A stretch of 64,000 bases of DNA from Nonlabens dokdonensis DSW-6 (GTDB lineage Bacteria; Bacteroidota; Bacteroidia; Flavobacteriales; Flavobacteriaceae): positions 3,597,501-3,661,500 of the forward strand of contig NC_020156.1 in NCBI RefSeq assembly GCF_000332115.1. The letters run 5' to 3'. Numbering within the stretch: the first letter of the stretch is position 1; each line of letters opens with the position of its first letter. This document shows positions 16,379-25,063 of the stretch, in pieces. The position numbers and the translations under genes were made by a program. The notes beneath the pieces were generated by a model that saw only the letters and a list, made by a program, of their open reading frames with translations, had not been told where the DNA came from and ran no database searches.

Positions 16379-17302
16379 ATGATTGGAGTACTGATTGTCC
16401 TTGTTGTCTTTTTTATACTATTAGTATTTCGAGCTATAAAAAATAGAAAAGATAATAAACGTAGAGATTATTCTTTAGGAATGAGTGCCGCCGTAAATAC
16501 AGCCTTATTAATTAAAGAAAAAAAATACGAACATGCTGAAGAACTAGTTAGGAAACAAACCTTAAATGATCGATCCCAAATCATTGATCATGTGGCGCTT
16601 TATATAGAAGAAGATGACCTAAAACATTGGGAATTAGTCACAGAATCTAATTTATCCAGGCTTTGCTTGGGAACGTTTTACTTACATATGGCATGGATAT
16701 CACGCACTCATAAACTAGCTAAAAACGTTTCCAATAAAAAAGCAATGGATTTCTTTTCTTATCTAGAACTATGTGAAGAATCTTATTTAAAAATTCAAGA
16801 AAAAAGCCATTATAAAGCCGAGTTATGTTCCAGATCTATTCGCCTTTATATGAGTTTGAGTTCAAAAGATACCGCAACAGATTACTTTAACGAGGTAACC
16901 ACTAATCACCCTAACCTATTATGGCCTTACCTTCATTATGCCGAAATGATACAACCCAAATGGTATGGATCTACTGAAGAAGTAATCGATTTTTATACTA
17001 AGCTGCCTAATGATTTCTTGATAAAAGCTACCACTACACTCAAATTAATTTTAGATGCGGTAATCATCGGTGAAAATTATTTTAAAAAAATGGATAATAA
17101 TCTTAAAAATTTTGCTGAAAATCAAATAAATACTATTGACCAAGAAGTTACAAGACAACCGATTGACTCCATTCATAGATACATCCTGTATAATTATATG
17201 GAGGCCATAGCTTCTCATTACAATTTAAAGGATATGAGTTCAAAGTATCGCAAGCTTAAAAACAGCCATGACACCATTTACCCTTATGGACTTATTTCCT
17301 AA
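16379..17302 (+). CDS. Membrane-anchored hypothetical protein, alpha-helical
   Basis: 307 residues. A single N-terminal membrane helix (about residues 2-19) is followed by a basic patch (KNRKDNKRR) and an all-helical soluble domain. The helices have a TPR-like rhythm (KEKKYEHAEELVRKQ, YLELCEESYLKIQEK), although no full repeat can be proven by eye. The topology suggests a small N-out anchor with a cytoplasmic helical domain. No enzyme motif. It stands alone between divergent and convergent neighbours; function unknown. Confidence 0.6.
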   Translation: MIGVLIVLVVFFILLVFRAIKNRKDNKRRDYSLGMSAAVNTALLIKEKKYEHAEELVRKQTLNDRSQIIDHVALYIEEDDLKHWELVTESNLSRLCLGTFYLHMAWISRTHKLAKNVSNKKAMDFFSYLELCEESYLKIQEKSHYKAELCSRSIRLYMSLSSKDTATDYFNEVTTNHPNLLWPYLHYAEMIQPKWYGSTEEVIDFYTKLPNDFLIKATTTLKLILDAVIIGENYFKKMDNNLKNFAENQINTIDQEVTRQPIDSIHRYILYNYMEAIASHYNLKDMSSKYRKLKNSHDTIYPYGLIS

Positions 17303-17328
17303 AAAAGCGCAATGGTGATGCTTTTGAT
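17302..17328 (+). terminator. Possible weak terminator
   Basis: AAAAGC and GCTTTT arms around an 11-base loop directly after the stop of the gene at 16379. The stem is short, so this is tentative. Confidence 0.35.
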
Positions 17329-17454
17329 CTTAATTAATTGTTGTTTTAAGCTTTCCTTTTAAATCTAATGATTTACAAGCTATTTAATTACAAAATGATA
17401 GCTTAGGACTATATCTCATATAGTCCAATTGAGATTTATAAAACAGTAAATCCC

Positions 17455-17484
17455 CACATTTAAAATGCAGGGACTTTTATAAAA
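17455..17484 (-). terminator. Terminator downstream of the ferredoxin gene
   Basis: Interrupted hairpin: TCCC-CA-CATTT pairs with AAATG-CA-GGGA around a short A/T loop, with A/T runs on each side, located 17-46 bases after the ferredoxin stop on minus. Confidence 0.6.
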
Positions 17485-17500
17485 CTGTTATTTTCAAGTC

Positions 17501-17860
<360 letters not shown>

Positions 17861-17861
17861 T

Positions 17862-17879
17862 TACTTTTGCACAAAAATA
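17862..17879. promoter_or_regulatory. Back-to-back -7 elements of the ferredoxin and acyl-CoA reductase genes
   Basis: TACTTTTG on plus (17862-17869) points to the acyl-CoA reductase start at 17887. TATTTTTG on minus (17872-17879) points to the ferredoxin start at 17851. The two elements are 2 bases apart, so one polymerase should exclude the other. Confidence 0.55.
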
Positions 17880-17886
17880 GCATCTA

Positions 17887-19005
17887 GTGAAGACATTGTC
17901 AATAAATACTACGTTAAATGATCGTATTTCCGCTTTCGCGAAAGCGGGATCACAACTATCCTCTTACCTAAAAGGAACACTAGAGTCTAAAACTAGCGAT
18001 GGTGCGAGCTGGAATGATCGCATCCAACAAAGACTGGAACTAGCAGGACACAAAAACTCTTGGTTTACAGAAGAAACGCTTCATTTTGCCGTAAATCAAT
18101 GGGCAGAAGCATTAACTGTTGAAAATTTGACCGCGTGGACAGCGCCATATCATTTACAAAATGTAACCGCTAAAACCGTGGCCATCATTACAGCTGGTAA
18201 TTTACCACTCGTAGGTTTTCACGATGTATTATCTGTTATCATAACTGGTCATCACGCGATGATCAAAAATTCAAGTAATGACGATGTACTAACGCCATTA
18301 TTACTAGAAATAGCTACCACTTTTGATGAAAATCTGTCTGATTCTTACTCTTATGTTGATGGTAAATTAGAAAATTATGATGCAGTAATTGCCACAGGAA
18401 GTAATAATACCGCTAGATATTTTGAGCATTATTTTGGGAATAAACCTCATATTATACGCAAGAATCGCAATAGTGTAGCCGTTTTGACTGGTAAAGAAAC
18501 CTTAGAACAAATGGAAGCATTGAGCGATGATGTTTTTTTATATTTTGGTTTAGGATGTCGTAGTGTAAGTCATTTAAAAGTGCCTAAAGATTATAATTTT
18601 GATCTCTTTTTTAACGGCATGTTTGCAAAGAAAGAATTGATTCATAATGAAAAATATGTCAATAACTACGACTATAACAAAGCTGTTTATTTGATGAGTA
18701 ATTTTGATTTGCTTGATAATGAATTTCTATTGATTAAGGAAGAGAACAAAAGCTACTCCTCACCTATCGCAAGTTTAGGATATAGTTTTTATAATCATCT
18801 AGATGAAGTTGCTGCAGAATTTCAAGAAAATGCAGATCAATTGCAGTGTGTTGTTGCAGAAGGAGATGCGGCTACAACGATTGCAGAAAACTTAGTTGAT
18901 ATGGATGCGCCGCAGTTAGTTGATTTCGGAACGACGCAAACAACTCGTTTACAAGACTATGCAGATGGAATTGATACCATTCAATTTTTGTTGACATTAT
19001 CTTAA
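17887..19005 (+). CDS. LuxC-family acyl-CoA reductase
   Basis: 372 residues from GTG 17887. Aldehyde-dehydrogenase-like fold of the LuxC family: NLPLVGFHDVLSVI, then IKNSSNDDVLTP, IATGSNNTARYFEHYF and the active-site region with Cys in FGLGCRSVSHLKVP (nucleophile). It would reduce an acyl-CoA to an aldehyde with NADPH; the natural substrate in Flavobacteriaceae is not known. A copy of the 14-bp palindrome encodes AFAKA at residues 16-20. The neighbours (ferredoxin divergent, serC and serA downstream) are a recurring order in this family of bacteria, as I recall. Confidence 0.85.
   Translation: MKTLSINTTLNDRISAFAKAGSQLSSYLKGTLESKTSDGASWNDRIQQRLELAGHKNSWFTEETLHFAVNQWAEALTVENLTAWTAPYHLQNVTAKTVAIITAGNLPLVGFHDVLSVIITGHHAMIKNSSNDDVLTPLLLEIATTFDENLSDSYSYVDGKLENYDAVIATGSNNTARYFEHYFGNKPHIIRKNRNSVAVLTGKETLEQMEALSDDVFLYFGLGCRSVSHLKVPKDYNFDLFFNGMFAKKELIHNEKYVNNYDYNKAVYLMSNFDLLDNEFLLIKEENKSYSSPIASLGYSFYNHLDEVAAEFQENADQLQCVVAEGDAATTIAENLVDMDAPQLVDFGTTQTTRLQDYADGIDTIQFLLTLS
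17932..17945. repeat. GCTTTCGCGAAAGC palindrome, copy 6 (inside acyl-CoA reductase)
   Basis: Perfect copy, 16 bp with flanking C/G, near the 5' end of the gene; read as Ala-Phe-Ala-Lys-Ala at residues 16-20. Confidence 0.95.
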
Positions 19006-19079
19006 AAACCTTTTAAATTTCCTAACATAAATTGAGTCTCTATTTCGCATTTTTGTAATTCAATTAAAGGAAAACCAAA

Positions 19080-20141
19080 ATGTTGAAGCATAATTTTAGC
19101 GCAGGACCATGTATCTTGCCACAAGAAGTATTTAAAAAAGCAGCTGCTGCTATCTTAAATTTCAACGACTTAAGTATTTTAGAAATTTCACACCGTAGTA
19201 AAGATTTTGTTGCGGTAATGGAAAAAGCTCAAGCGCTTGCGCTAGAACATTTAGGTTTGACCGATAAAGGCTATAAGGCCTTATTCTTAGGAGGTGGAGC
19301 CAGTATGCAATTTTTAATGGTCGCATACAATCTATTAGAAAACAAAGCTGCTTATCTAAATACAGGCACCTGGTCTGACAAAGCGATTAAGGAGGCAAAA
19401 ATGTTTGGTGAAGTTATAGAAGTAGCTTCTTCAAAGGCAGATAACTACAATCATATTCCTAAAAACTACACGGTACCCAATGATGTAGATTACTTTCACT
19501 TTCAAACTAATAACACGATTTTTGGAACTCAGTTACAATCTACTCCAGATGTTTCAGTTCCCCTCATCTGTGATATGAGTAGTGATATATTTTCTAGACA
19601 GCGTGATTTTGAAAAATATGATTTGATTTATGCTGGTGCACAAAAAAATATGGGTCCAGCCGGAGCAACTTTAATTGTAGTGAAAGAAGAGATTTTAGGG
19701 AAAGTATCGAGACAAATCCCTTCTATGTTGAGCTATAAAACACATATTGCAAAAGACTCCATGTTCAATACTCCACCAGTATTTCCTATTTATGTAAGCA
19801 TGTTAACTCTTGAGTGGTTAAAAGAGTACGGTGGTATAGATGCTATTGAAAAGTTGAATAATCAAAAAGCAGAACTGATCTATAATGAAATAGATCGCAA
19901 TGCTCTATTCAATGGTTTTGTGACTAATAAAGAAGATCGATCTAAAATGAATGCCACGTTTGTTCTTAACGACGCTGCCCATGCAGGAACATTTGATTCA
20001 TTATGGAAAGAAGCTGGAATAAATGGTTTAAATGGTCATAGATCTGTAGGTGGATACCGTGCAAGCATGTATAATGCTTTATCTCTTGAGAGTGTTCAAG
20101 CTCTTGTGGATGTGATGCAACATTTAGAGAAGAAAGCTTGA
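19080..20141 (+). CDS. serC: Phosphoserine aminotransferase
   Basis: 353 residues, usual length. Starts with the family motif H-N-F-S-A-G-P-C-I-L-P. GGGASMQF binds the cofactor phosphate; the PLP lysine is in YAGAQKNMGPAG (about residues 188-199); HRSVGGYRASMYNA is near the C-terminus. It converts 3-phosphohydroxypyruvate and glutamate to phosphoserine and 2-oxoglutarate, and also acts in pyridoxal phosphate synthesis in some bacteria. It is followed by serA, giving two consecutive steps of serine synthesis in the same direction. Confidence 0.96.
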   Translation: MLKHNFSAGPCILPQEVFKKAAAAILNFNDLSILEISHRSKDFVAVMEKAQALALEHLGLTDKGYKALFLGGGASMQFLMVAYNLLENKAAYLNTGTWSDKAIKEAKMFGEVIEVASSKADNYNHIPKNYTVPNDVDYFHFQTNNTIFGTQLQSTPDVSVPLICDMSSDIFSRQRDFEKYDLIYAGAQKNMGPAGATLIVVKEEILGKVSRQIPSMLSYKTHIAKDSMFNTPPVFPIYVSMLTLEWLKEYGGIDAIEKLNNQKAELIYNEIDRNALFNGFVTNKEDRSKMNATFVLNDAAHAGTFDSLWKEAGINGLNGHRSVGGYRASMYNALSLESVQALVDVMQHLEKKA

Positions 20142-20165
20142 TGAAATTGAATTCTAACAAATAAT

Positions 20166-20191
20166 GTCATTTCGAGCGCAGTCGAGAAAGA
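20166..20191. repeat. REP-like hairpin in the serC-serA gap
   Basis: Core TTCGAGCGCAGTCGAGAA with TTTC/GAAA outer arms; almost the same core as the element inside mutA at 5352-5378. This hairpin type is common between genes in flavobacterial genomes, as far as I recall. Confidence 0.7.
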
Positions 20192-20300
20192 TTAAGTATC
20201 GGAATTAAAATATTAAAATACTTTAATAGATTTCAGAGAGTCTTTTTTTGATCAAATAGAATAAGAGTCATTAACAATTAACGAATTTAAGCGTTTTTGT

Positions 20301-20330
20301 TTCCGCACCCATTAGGGTTGGGGAACGGAA
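20301..20330. repeat. GC-rich hairpin upstream of serA
   Basis: TTCCG (20301-20305) pairs with CGGAA (20326-20330), with inner CCC and GGG also able to pair around an ATTAGGGTT loop. It ends 18 bases before the serA ATG. It could be a further REP-type repeat or an mRNA leader structure. Confidence 0.45.
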
Positions 20331-20348
20331 GCTAAAAAGAAATAAAAA

Positions 20349-21302
20349 ATGAAAATACTAGCAAACGACGGCGTTTCACAAAGCGGAATAGACAAGTTAA
20401 CCGCTGCTGGACATGAAGTCATCACTACAAATGTTGCTCAAGATCAACTTCAAGATTATATCAATAAAAATGAAATTGCAGTTCTACTCGTAAGATCGGC
20501 TACTACAGCTCGCAAAGAATTGATTGATAATTGCCCAAGCCTTAAAATCATTGGTCGCGGTGGTGTTGGGATGGACAACATAGATGTAGCTTATGCAAGG
20601 GAAAAAGGACTTAAAGTAATCAATACTCCAGCGGCTAGTAGCTCTAGTGTGGCAGAGTTGGTTTTCGGTCATTTATATGGAGGTGTACGTTTCTTGTATG
20701 ATGCCAATCGCAATATGCCATTAGAAGGTGATAGTAACTTCAAAGGTCTTAAAAAGCAATATGCAAAAGGTACTGAACTAAGAGGTAAAACTATCGGAAT
20801 CATAGGTATAGGTCGCATAGGTCAAGAAGTTGCAAAAATAGCTGCTGGTGTAGGTATGAATGTTATTGCTCACGATAGTTTTGCAGAAAAAGCTCCTACT
20901 GTTTCTTGGGATCTTTTTGATGGGCAAACTATTAATGTAGAAATACCATTGGTAAGCAAAGAAGAACTTCTTAAAAAATCTGACTTTGTTACTATTCACG
21001 TTCCAGCTCAAAAAGATTATGTCATTGGAGAAGCAGAATTAGAAATGATGAAAAAAGGAGCTGCTGTTGTAAATGCTGCCCGTGGTGGTGTGCTTGATGA
21101 AGTGGCACTTGTCAATGCACTAGAGTTAGAACATATATCATTTGCTGCCTTGGATGTTTTTGAAAAAGAACCACAACCAGAAATTGTACTGCTCATGAAT
21201 TCTAAGCTTTCTTTAAGTCCACACATAGGTGCTGCAACTAACGAAGCTCAAGACAGAATAGGAACTGAACTAGCTGATCAAATTATCGAGATACTAGGAT
21301 AG
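20349..21302 (+). CDS. serA: D-3-phosphoglycerate dehydrogenase
   Basis: 317 residues, the short SerA type without a C-terminal ACT regulatory domain. NAD-binding motif G-I-G-R-I-G-Q-E (GIIGIGRIGQEV). Catalytic residues of the D-2-hydroxyacid dehydrogenase family are visible: Arg in NAARGGVLDE, Glu in ALDVFEKEP and His in SPHIGAAT. First step of serine synthesis: oxidation of 3-phosphoglycerate to 3-phosphohydroxypyruvate. Lacking the ACT domain, it is unlikely to be feedback-inhibited by serine in the classical way. The 207-base gap from serC holds two hairpin repeats. Confidence 0.93.
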   Translation: MKILANDGVSQSGIDKLTAAGHEVITTNVAQDQLQDYINKNEIAVLLVRSATTARKELIDNCPSLKIIGRGGVGMDNIDVAYAREKGLKVINTPAASSSSVAELVFGHLYGGVRFLYDANRNMPLEGDSNFKGLKKQYAKGTELRGKTIGIIGIGRIGQEVAKIAAGVGMNVIAHDSFAEKAPTVSWDLFDGQTINVEIPLVSKEELLKKSDFVTIHVPAQKDYVIGEAELEMMKKGAAVVNAARGGVLDEVALVNALELEHISFAALDVFEKEPQPEIVLLMNSKLSLSPHIGAATNEAQDRIGTELADQIIEILG

Positions 21303-21332
21303 TTTCTATTATTAAATTTATTTGAACATTAT

Positions 21333-21366
21333 AAAACCACGATATTCAATAATCGTGGTTTTTTGA
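21333..21366 (+). terminator. Intrinsic terminator after serA
   Basis: Stem AAAACCACGAT / ATCGTGGTTTT with a short ATTCAATA loop, followed by T residues, 31 bases after the serA stop. Confidence 0.88.
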
Positions 21367-21386
21367 TTTCGTTAACTTCAAAATAA

Positions 21387-21411
21387 TTGTATATACAATA
21401 TTTTTGTATAC
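21387..21411 (+). promoter_or_regulatory. Promoter and palindromic operator-like site of the pirin gene
   Basis: Perfect 12-bp palindrome TTGTATATACAA (21387-21398) abuts a -7 element TATTTTTG (21399-21406), and a half-site TTGTATAC (21404-21411) touches the ATG at 21412. Together they look like a MarR/HxlR-type repressor site over a promoter with an almost leaderless start; this is inference. Confidence 0.5.
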
Positions 21412-22122
21412 ATGAAAACAGTTCTACACAAATCAAATTCAAGAGGTCATGCAAATCATGGCTGGTTAAATAGTTATCATTCTTTCAGTTTTGCAGGATA
21501 CCACAATCCTGAAAGAATGAGTTTTGGCGTTTTACGTGTACTAAATGATGATACCGTTGCTGGCGGAATGGGTTTTGGAGCTCATCCTCATGCAAATATG
21601 GAGATCATTAGCATACCACTATCGGGAGATTTAGAACATCAGGACAGTACGGGAAGAAAAGCGATTATCAAAAATGGAGATATTCAAGTAATGAGTGCTG
21701 GAACTGGTATAACTCATAGTGAAAAAAATGCGAGTCAAAACGAAGAAGTAAAATTTCTTCAAATTTGGGTGATTCCTAATAAGCAAAACGTTTCACCTCG
21801 ATATGATCAAATTACATTAGATCCAGCAAACAGAAAAAATCAATTAGAACAGATTTTATCTCCTACTCCTGACGATGCTGGTGTCTGGATTCATCAAGAT
21901 GCTTGGTTCCATTTAGGAACTTTTAATAAGGATGTAACAACCAGTTATGAAATTAAAAAGCCAGGAAATGGAATTTATGCATTTGTCCTTAAAGGATCCT
22001 TTCAAATAGGAGATCAAGAAATACATACACGTGACGGATTAGGAATATGGGGAACAGATTCTTTCGATTTAGCTGCTTTAGAAGACCATGCTGAGATTTT
22101 GTTAATGGAAGTGCCACTTTAG
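21412..22122 (+). CDS. Pirin-family bicupin protein
   Basis: 236 residues. Two cupin domains; the N-terminal one holds the metal ligands in HPHANMEIISI (two His), then E-H-Q-D-S-T-G and G-T-G-I-T-H-S-E (His and Glu). This is the pirin signature. Some bacterial pirins (E. coli YhhW) have quercetin dioxygenase activity; others act as regulatory proteins. The promoter with an embedded palindrome suggests control by a small-molecule-responsive repressor, as seen for pirin genes induced by quinones, but no regulator gene is adjacent. Confidence 0.9.
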   Translation: MKTVLHKSNSRGHANHGWLNSYHSFSFAGYHNPERMSFGVLRVLNDDTVAGGMGFGAHPHANMEIISIPLSGDLEHQDSTGRKAIIKNGDIQVMSAGTGITHSEKNASQNEEVKFLQIWVIPNKQNVSPRYDQITLDPANRKNQLEQILSPTPDDAGVWIHQDAWFHLGTFNKDVTTSYEIKKPGNGIYAFVLKGSFQIGDQEIHTRDGLGIWGTDSFDLAALEDHAEILLMEVPL

Positions 22123-22169
22123 TTTTTAGCGCGATTTAGTTATCATTGTATTATAACTAAATAAGGTTG

Positions 22170-22571
22170 ATGATAATAGATCATTTTATTCCACCTATAA
22201 AAAGTAGAACTGATGATGAGCTCCTGCAAATTGTTGGCGCTCCTGAAAAATGGACACCAGATGCAGTAAGTCTTGCTCATGAAGAATTAAGCGATCGAAA
22301 AATTCCAGTAGTGAAAATAGAAATGGCTCGATACTTAGAAGACAAAAGAGACCAACTAACACTTAAACTTAAGTCCAATGAAAGTTATCACCTTTGTGAT
22401 TTCCTTCTATCACCTAGCTTAACTTTTATAGAACTTTTGTTTTCGTGGGAATTAAATAAAGATGGTTACCATCGCAAGGCTAGGCAGCAAAAGCGGTTTA
22501 GAGTTTTTATAATCATTTTCGTATTCTTTTTATTTCTTTTATTCCAGATAGCTCAGATATTTAAGGATTAA
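22170..22571 (+). CDS. Small hypothetical protein with C-terminal membrane helix
   Basis: 133 residues from ATG 22170 (TTG 22167 is directly before it). The soluble N-terminal part has an R-T-D-D-E-L-L-x-I-V motif and a predicted helical P-D-A-V-x-L-A-H-E-E-L-x-x-R region, a pattern seen in many flavobacterial 'tail-anchored' small proteins. A basic patch (RKARQQKRFR) precedes one membrane helix near the C-terminus. No function can be assigned. Lies between pirin and the serine hydrolase on the same strand. Confidence 0.6.
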   Translation: MIIDHFIPPIKSRTDDELLQIVGAPEKWTPDAVSLAHEELSDRKIPVVKIEMARYLEDKRDQLTLKLKSNESYHLCDFLLSPSLTFIELLFSWELNKDGYHRKARQQKRFRVFIIIFVFFLFLLFQIAQIFKD

Positions 22572-22636
22572 CTTAAGAATCCTGTAACATTTGTACTAGT
22601 ATCAGCGTCAGATAATCAGTACTCAAAACTGATCAA

Positions 22637-23728
22637 ATGCTCAAAAAAATTATACTTGGGATGGTTATCATCCTTGTCATTGCTGTAGCAGGTGGCGGCT
22701 ATGCCATTTATTCCTTTTTCCCAGAAGATGATTATGTTGCTCGATTTGCACTAGAAAACCCAGATAAATCTGCTATGCTGATTGTTAGGAATGATACAGT
22801 TCTCATACAGCAAAACATCGATAAACAAATGCCACTTGCAAGCACTGTCAAGTTGATCATCGCTATAGAATTTGCTGAGCAAGCATCAAAAGGGCTCCTT
22901 AATCCAGATGAAAAAATAGCAAAAGAAGAATTGCTCAATTACTACGTACCTAACACAGATGGAGGCGCTCATATCAATTGGGCAGACAGTGATGAAACGC
23001 TAGAATATGGAGACAGCATTCCACTTAAACATATTGCCAAAGGAATGATACAGTATAGTTCTAATGCAAATACAGAGTGGCTCATGGAACGTTTAGGACT
23101 TGAAAATATCAATAAACAGCTTGTAAAGTTAGATTTTAAACACCACTCTCCTATTTATCCCATTGTTTCTTCTCTATTCATAAGTGATATCTATTTTAAA
23201 AACCTATCTAAACAGGAATTGATCAATAAGCTAAATGATTTAAGCGAAGAGCAATACATTCAATATGCTTTAGAAATTCATGAAGAAATGAAAAATGATT
23301 CAGAATTCAGAAAGCAACCGCTTGATTCAAATGAAGATATCCAGCGTGTGTGGTCTAATAGATTACCAGCCGCAAGTGCGAGCGATTATTTCTCGTTAAT
23401 GAAAAAACTTAATTCTAAGACTTATTTTAACGAGCAAACTCAAACTATTCTTGACGAAATTATAGAAACCAGTATGCATTATAAATCTGTAAAGGAATTT
23501 TATCAGCATTTAGGTTCTAAAGGTGGCTCTACTCTTTTTATTATGGCCCAAGCGCTATATGCACAAGATCAAAAAGGTAATCGAACTGAAATGGTTTATT
23601 TTTTCAATAATTTAGAACCACAAGAACGCAAAAAAATGACAATGTCAATGAGCGATTTTGAACGAGCTGTTTTACGAGATCCTAAGATGGCTCAAAAGGT
23701 TCATGAAATTTATCTTGATCATAAATAG
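22637..23728 (+). CDS. Membrane-anchored serine hydrolase (class A beta-lactamase-like)
   Basis: 363 residues. N-terminal membrane helix (about residues 5-26), then a penicillin-binding/beta-lactamase fold. Catalytic motif S-x-x-K is in PLASTVKL (about residues 73-77), the second motif S-x-N in QYSSNANTEWL (about 150), and a KTG-like K-G-G-S in LGSKGGSTLF (about 295). It may be a D,D-peptidase or an esterase acting in the periplasm; a true beta-lactamase is less likely because the family match is loose. Monocistronic, followed by a palindrome copy. Confidence 0.78.
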   Translation: MLKKIILGMVIILVIAVAGGGYAIYSFFPEDDYVARFALENPDKSAMLIVRNDTVLIQQNIDKQMPLASTVKLIIAIEFAEQASKGLLNPDEKIAKEELLNYYVPNTDGGAHINWADSDETLEYGDSIPLKHIAKGMIQYSSNANTEWLMERLGLENINKQLVKLDFKHHSPIYPIVSSLFISDIYFKNLSKQELINKLNDLSEEQYIQYALEIHEEMKNDSEFRKQPLDSNEDIQRVWSNRLPAASASDYFSLMKKLNSKTYFNEQTQTILDEIIETSMHYKSVKEFYQHLGSKGGSTLFIMAQALYAQDQKGNRTEMVYFFNNLEPQERKKMTMSMSDFERAVLRDPKMAQKVHEIYLDHK

Positions 23729-23750
23729 GTTAGTGATCGGTAATTATTGC

Positions 23751-23764
23751 GCTTTCGCGAAAGC
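23751..23764. repeat. GCTTTCGCGAAAGC palindrome, copy 7
   Basis: Perfect copy (16 bp with C/G flanks) between the serine hydrolase and DUF937 genes. Confidence 0.95.
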
Positions 23765-23839
23765 GAATCAAAATCTAAAATCATTTTTATACACCAAAAG
23801 TAATTTATTGTAAATTGAACCACATTTATAATACTAATT

Positions 23840-24481
23840 ATGTCTTCTATACTCGACTTACTAAATTCTGATATGGGAAAAACCTTAATTCAAGGTGCTT
23901 CTCAAAAAACAGGACAATCAACTGATAAAACTGCAAACGTTTTATCTCAAGCGATGCCACTCATTCTAGGTGCAATGCAACGTAATGCCTCTACTCCTGA
24001 AGGTGCAAAATCATTAAATAACGCATTAAATGATCCACGTCACAATGGTGGCGGTGTTATGGATATGCTAGGCGGTATTTTTGGTGATGGTGCAGGAAGT
24101 CCTGAAGACTTAGAAAAAGATGGTGCGGGAATTTTAGGTCATGTGCTAGGTGCTAAGCAACCACATGTAGAAAATGCACTTTCTAAATCTAGTGGTATGG
24201 ATATGGAATCGGTAAGCAAAATAATAAAAATAGCAGCTCCTATATTAATGGGTGTTTTGAGTAAGCAGAAACAATCACAGCCTTCTCAAGAAAACGGAAT
24301 TGGTGATTTGTTAGGTTCTGTTTTAGGGCAGTCTAGCACACAAGATCAATCTTTTATTTCTCAACTACTTGATGCAGATGGTGACGGTAGCGTTATTGAT
24401 GATGTTGCTGGAATGGTTCTCGGAGGAGATAAGAAAAAAGGTGGTCTGGGCGGCATGCTAGGAGGCCTTTTCGGAAAATAA
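23840..24481 (+). CDS. DUF937-family protein
   Basis: 213 residues. N-terminal S-I-L-D-L-L-N-S-D-M-G followed by helical DUF937 core segments (QAMPLILGAMQRNASTPEG, GAGILGHVLGAKQPHVENAL, KIAAPILMGVLSK), and a Gly/Asp-rich tail (DADGDGSVIDDVAGMVLGG, GGLGGMLGGLFGK). The D-x-D-G-D-G-S pattern near residue 176 resembles a calcium-binding loop. Cytoplasmic, related to E. coli YidB, function unknown. Ends with a clear terminator. Confidence 0.85.
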   Translation: MSSILDLLNSDMGKTLIQGASQKTGQSTDKTANVLSQAMPLILGAMQRNASTPEGAKSLNNALNDPRHNGGGVMDMLGGIFGDGAGSPEDLEKDGAGILGHVLGAKQPHVENALSKSSGMDMESVSKIIKIAAPILMGVLSKQKQSQPSQENGIGDLLGSVLGQSSTQDQSFISQLLDADGDGSVIDDVAGMVLGGDKKKGGLGGMLGGLFGK

Positions 24482-24504
24482 TACTTTTCATTTACACAAT
24501 GCTA

Positions 24505-24540
24505 AAGCGATTACTTGAAAAAGTAGTCGCTTTTTTTTAT
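24505..24540 (+). terminator. Intrinsic terminator after the DUF937 gene
   Basis: Stem AAAGCGATTACT / AGTAGTCGCTTT (one mismatched pair) with a TGAAAA-type loop and a run of eight T. Confidence 0.87.
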
Positions 24541-24635
24541 CTTTAAATGAGACCAAATAAATAGTTTACTCATTCAAATTATGGGTTTACTCATTGCTCA
24601 TTTTTTAACGCGTGCAGCTGGTTTACATTTATACT

Positions 24636-25049
24636 ATGAAAAAAATAATACTCAGCATTCTAGTTATAGCAGCTATAATAGGATGCAGCTCTTCAAGAAA
24701 AGACACAAACAATATTAAAAGACAAAAAACTGCAATTGCAAATGATACCATACGTATAGCAAATGATAGTCTAGAATATGAAATCACCATTATAGAACCA
24801 GGATTTCAGTTTTGGCTATCGTCACAACCTCCGAGAGGTTATTATGCACAGTCTGCTATGGAAATAACAAATAACATGAGAGTTATTGAATACAATTTGC
24901 GTGTACAGAACCCACTTAGGTATGATCCAACTTTATATCCTTGGCGTATAGCTTATGATAATAAAATCGATTACGGTTACGAAGTAAATTATATGCTTCA
25001 TAATTACTTTCTTTTCTTTGAGCAAAAGTATAATCAACGATTGCTGTAA
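24636..25049 (+). CDS. DUF6146-like lipoprotein
   Basis: 137 residues from ATG 24636, chosen because MKKIILSILVIAAIIGC is a textbook lipoprotein signal (Cys about residue 17); the frame upstream to 24612 is not needed. The mature part has repeated I-A-N-D-(T/S) motifs (AIANDTIRIANDSLEYE), then a compact domain ending in D-Y-G-Y-E-V-N-Y-M-L-H-N-Y-F-L-F-F-E-Q-K-Y. It resembles the Flavobacteriia family I recall as DUF6146. Function unknown. 14 bases before the next gene; likely an operon. Confidence 0.7.
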   Translation: MKKIILSILVIAAIIGCSSSRKDTNNIKRQKTAIANDTIRIANDSLEYEITIIEPGFQFWLSSQPPRGYYAQSAMEITNNMRVIEYNLRVQNPLRYDPTLYPWRIAYDNKIDYGYEVNYMLHNYFLFFEQKYNQRLL

Positions 25050-25063
25050 CGTATTTTTGCAGC

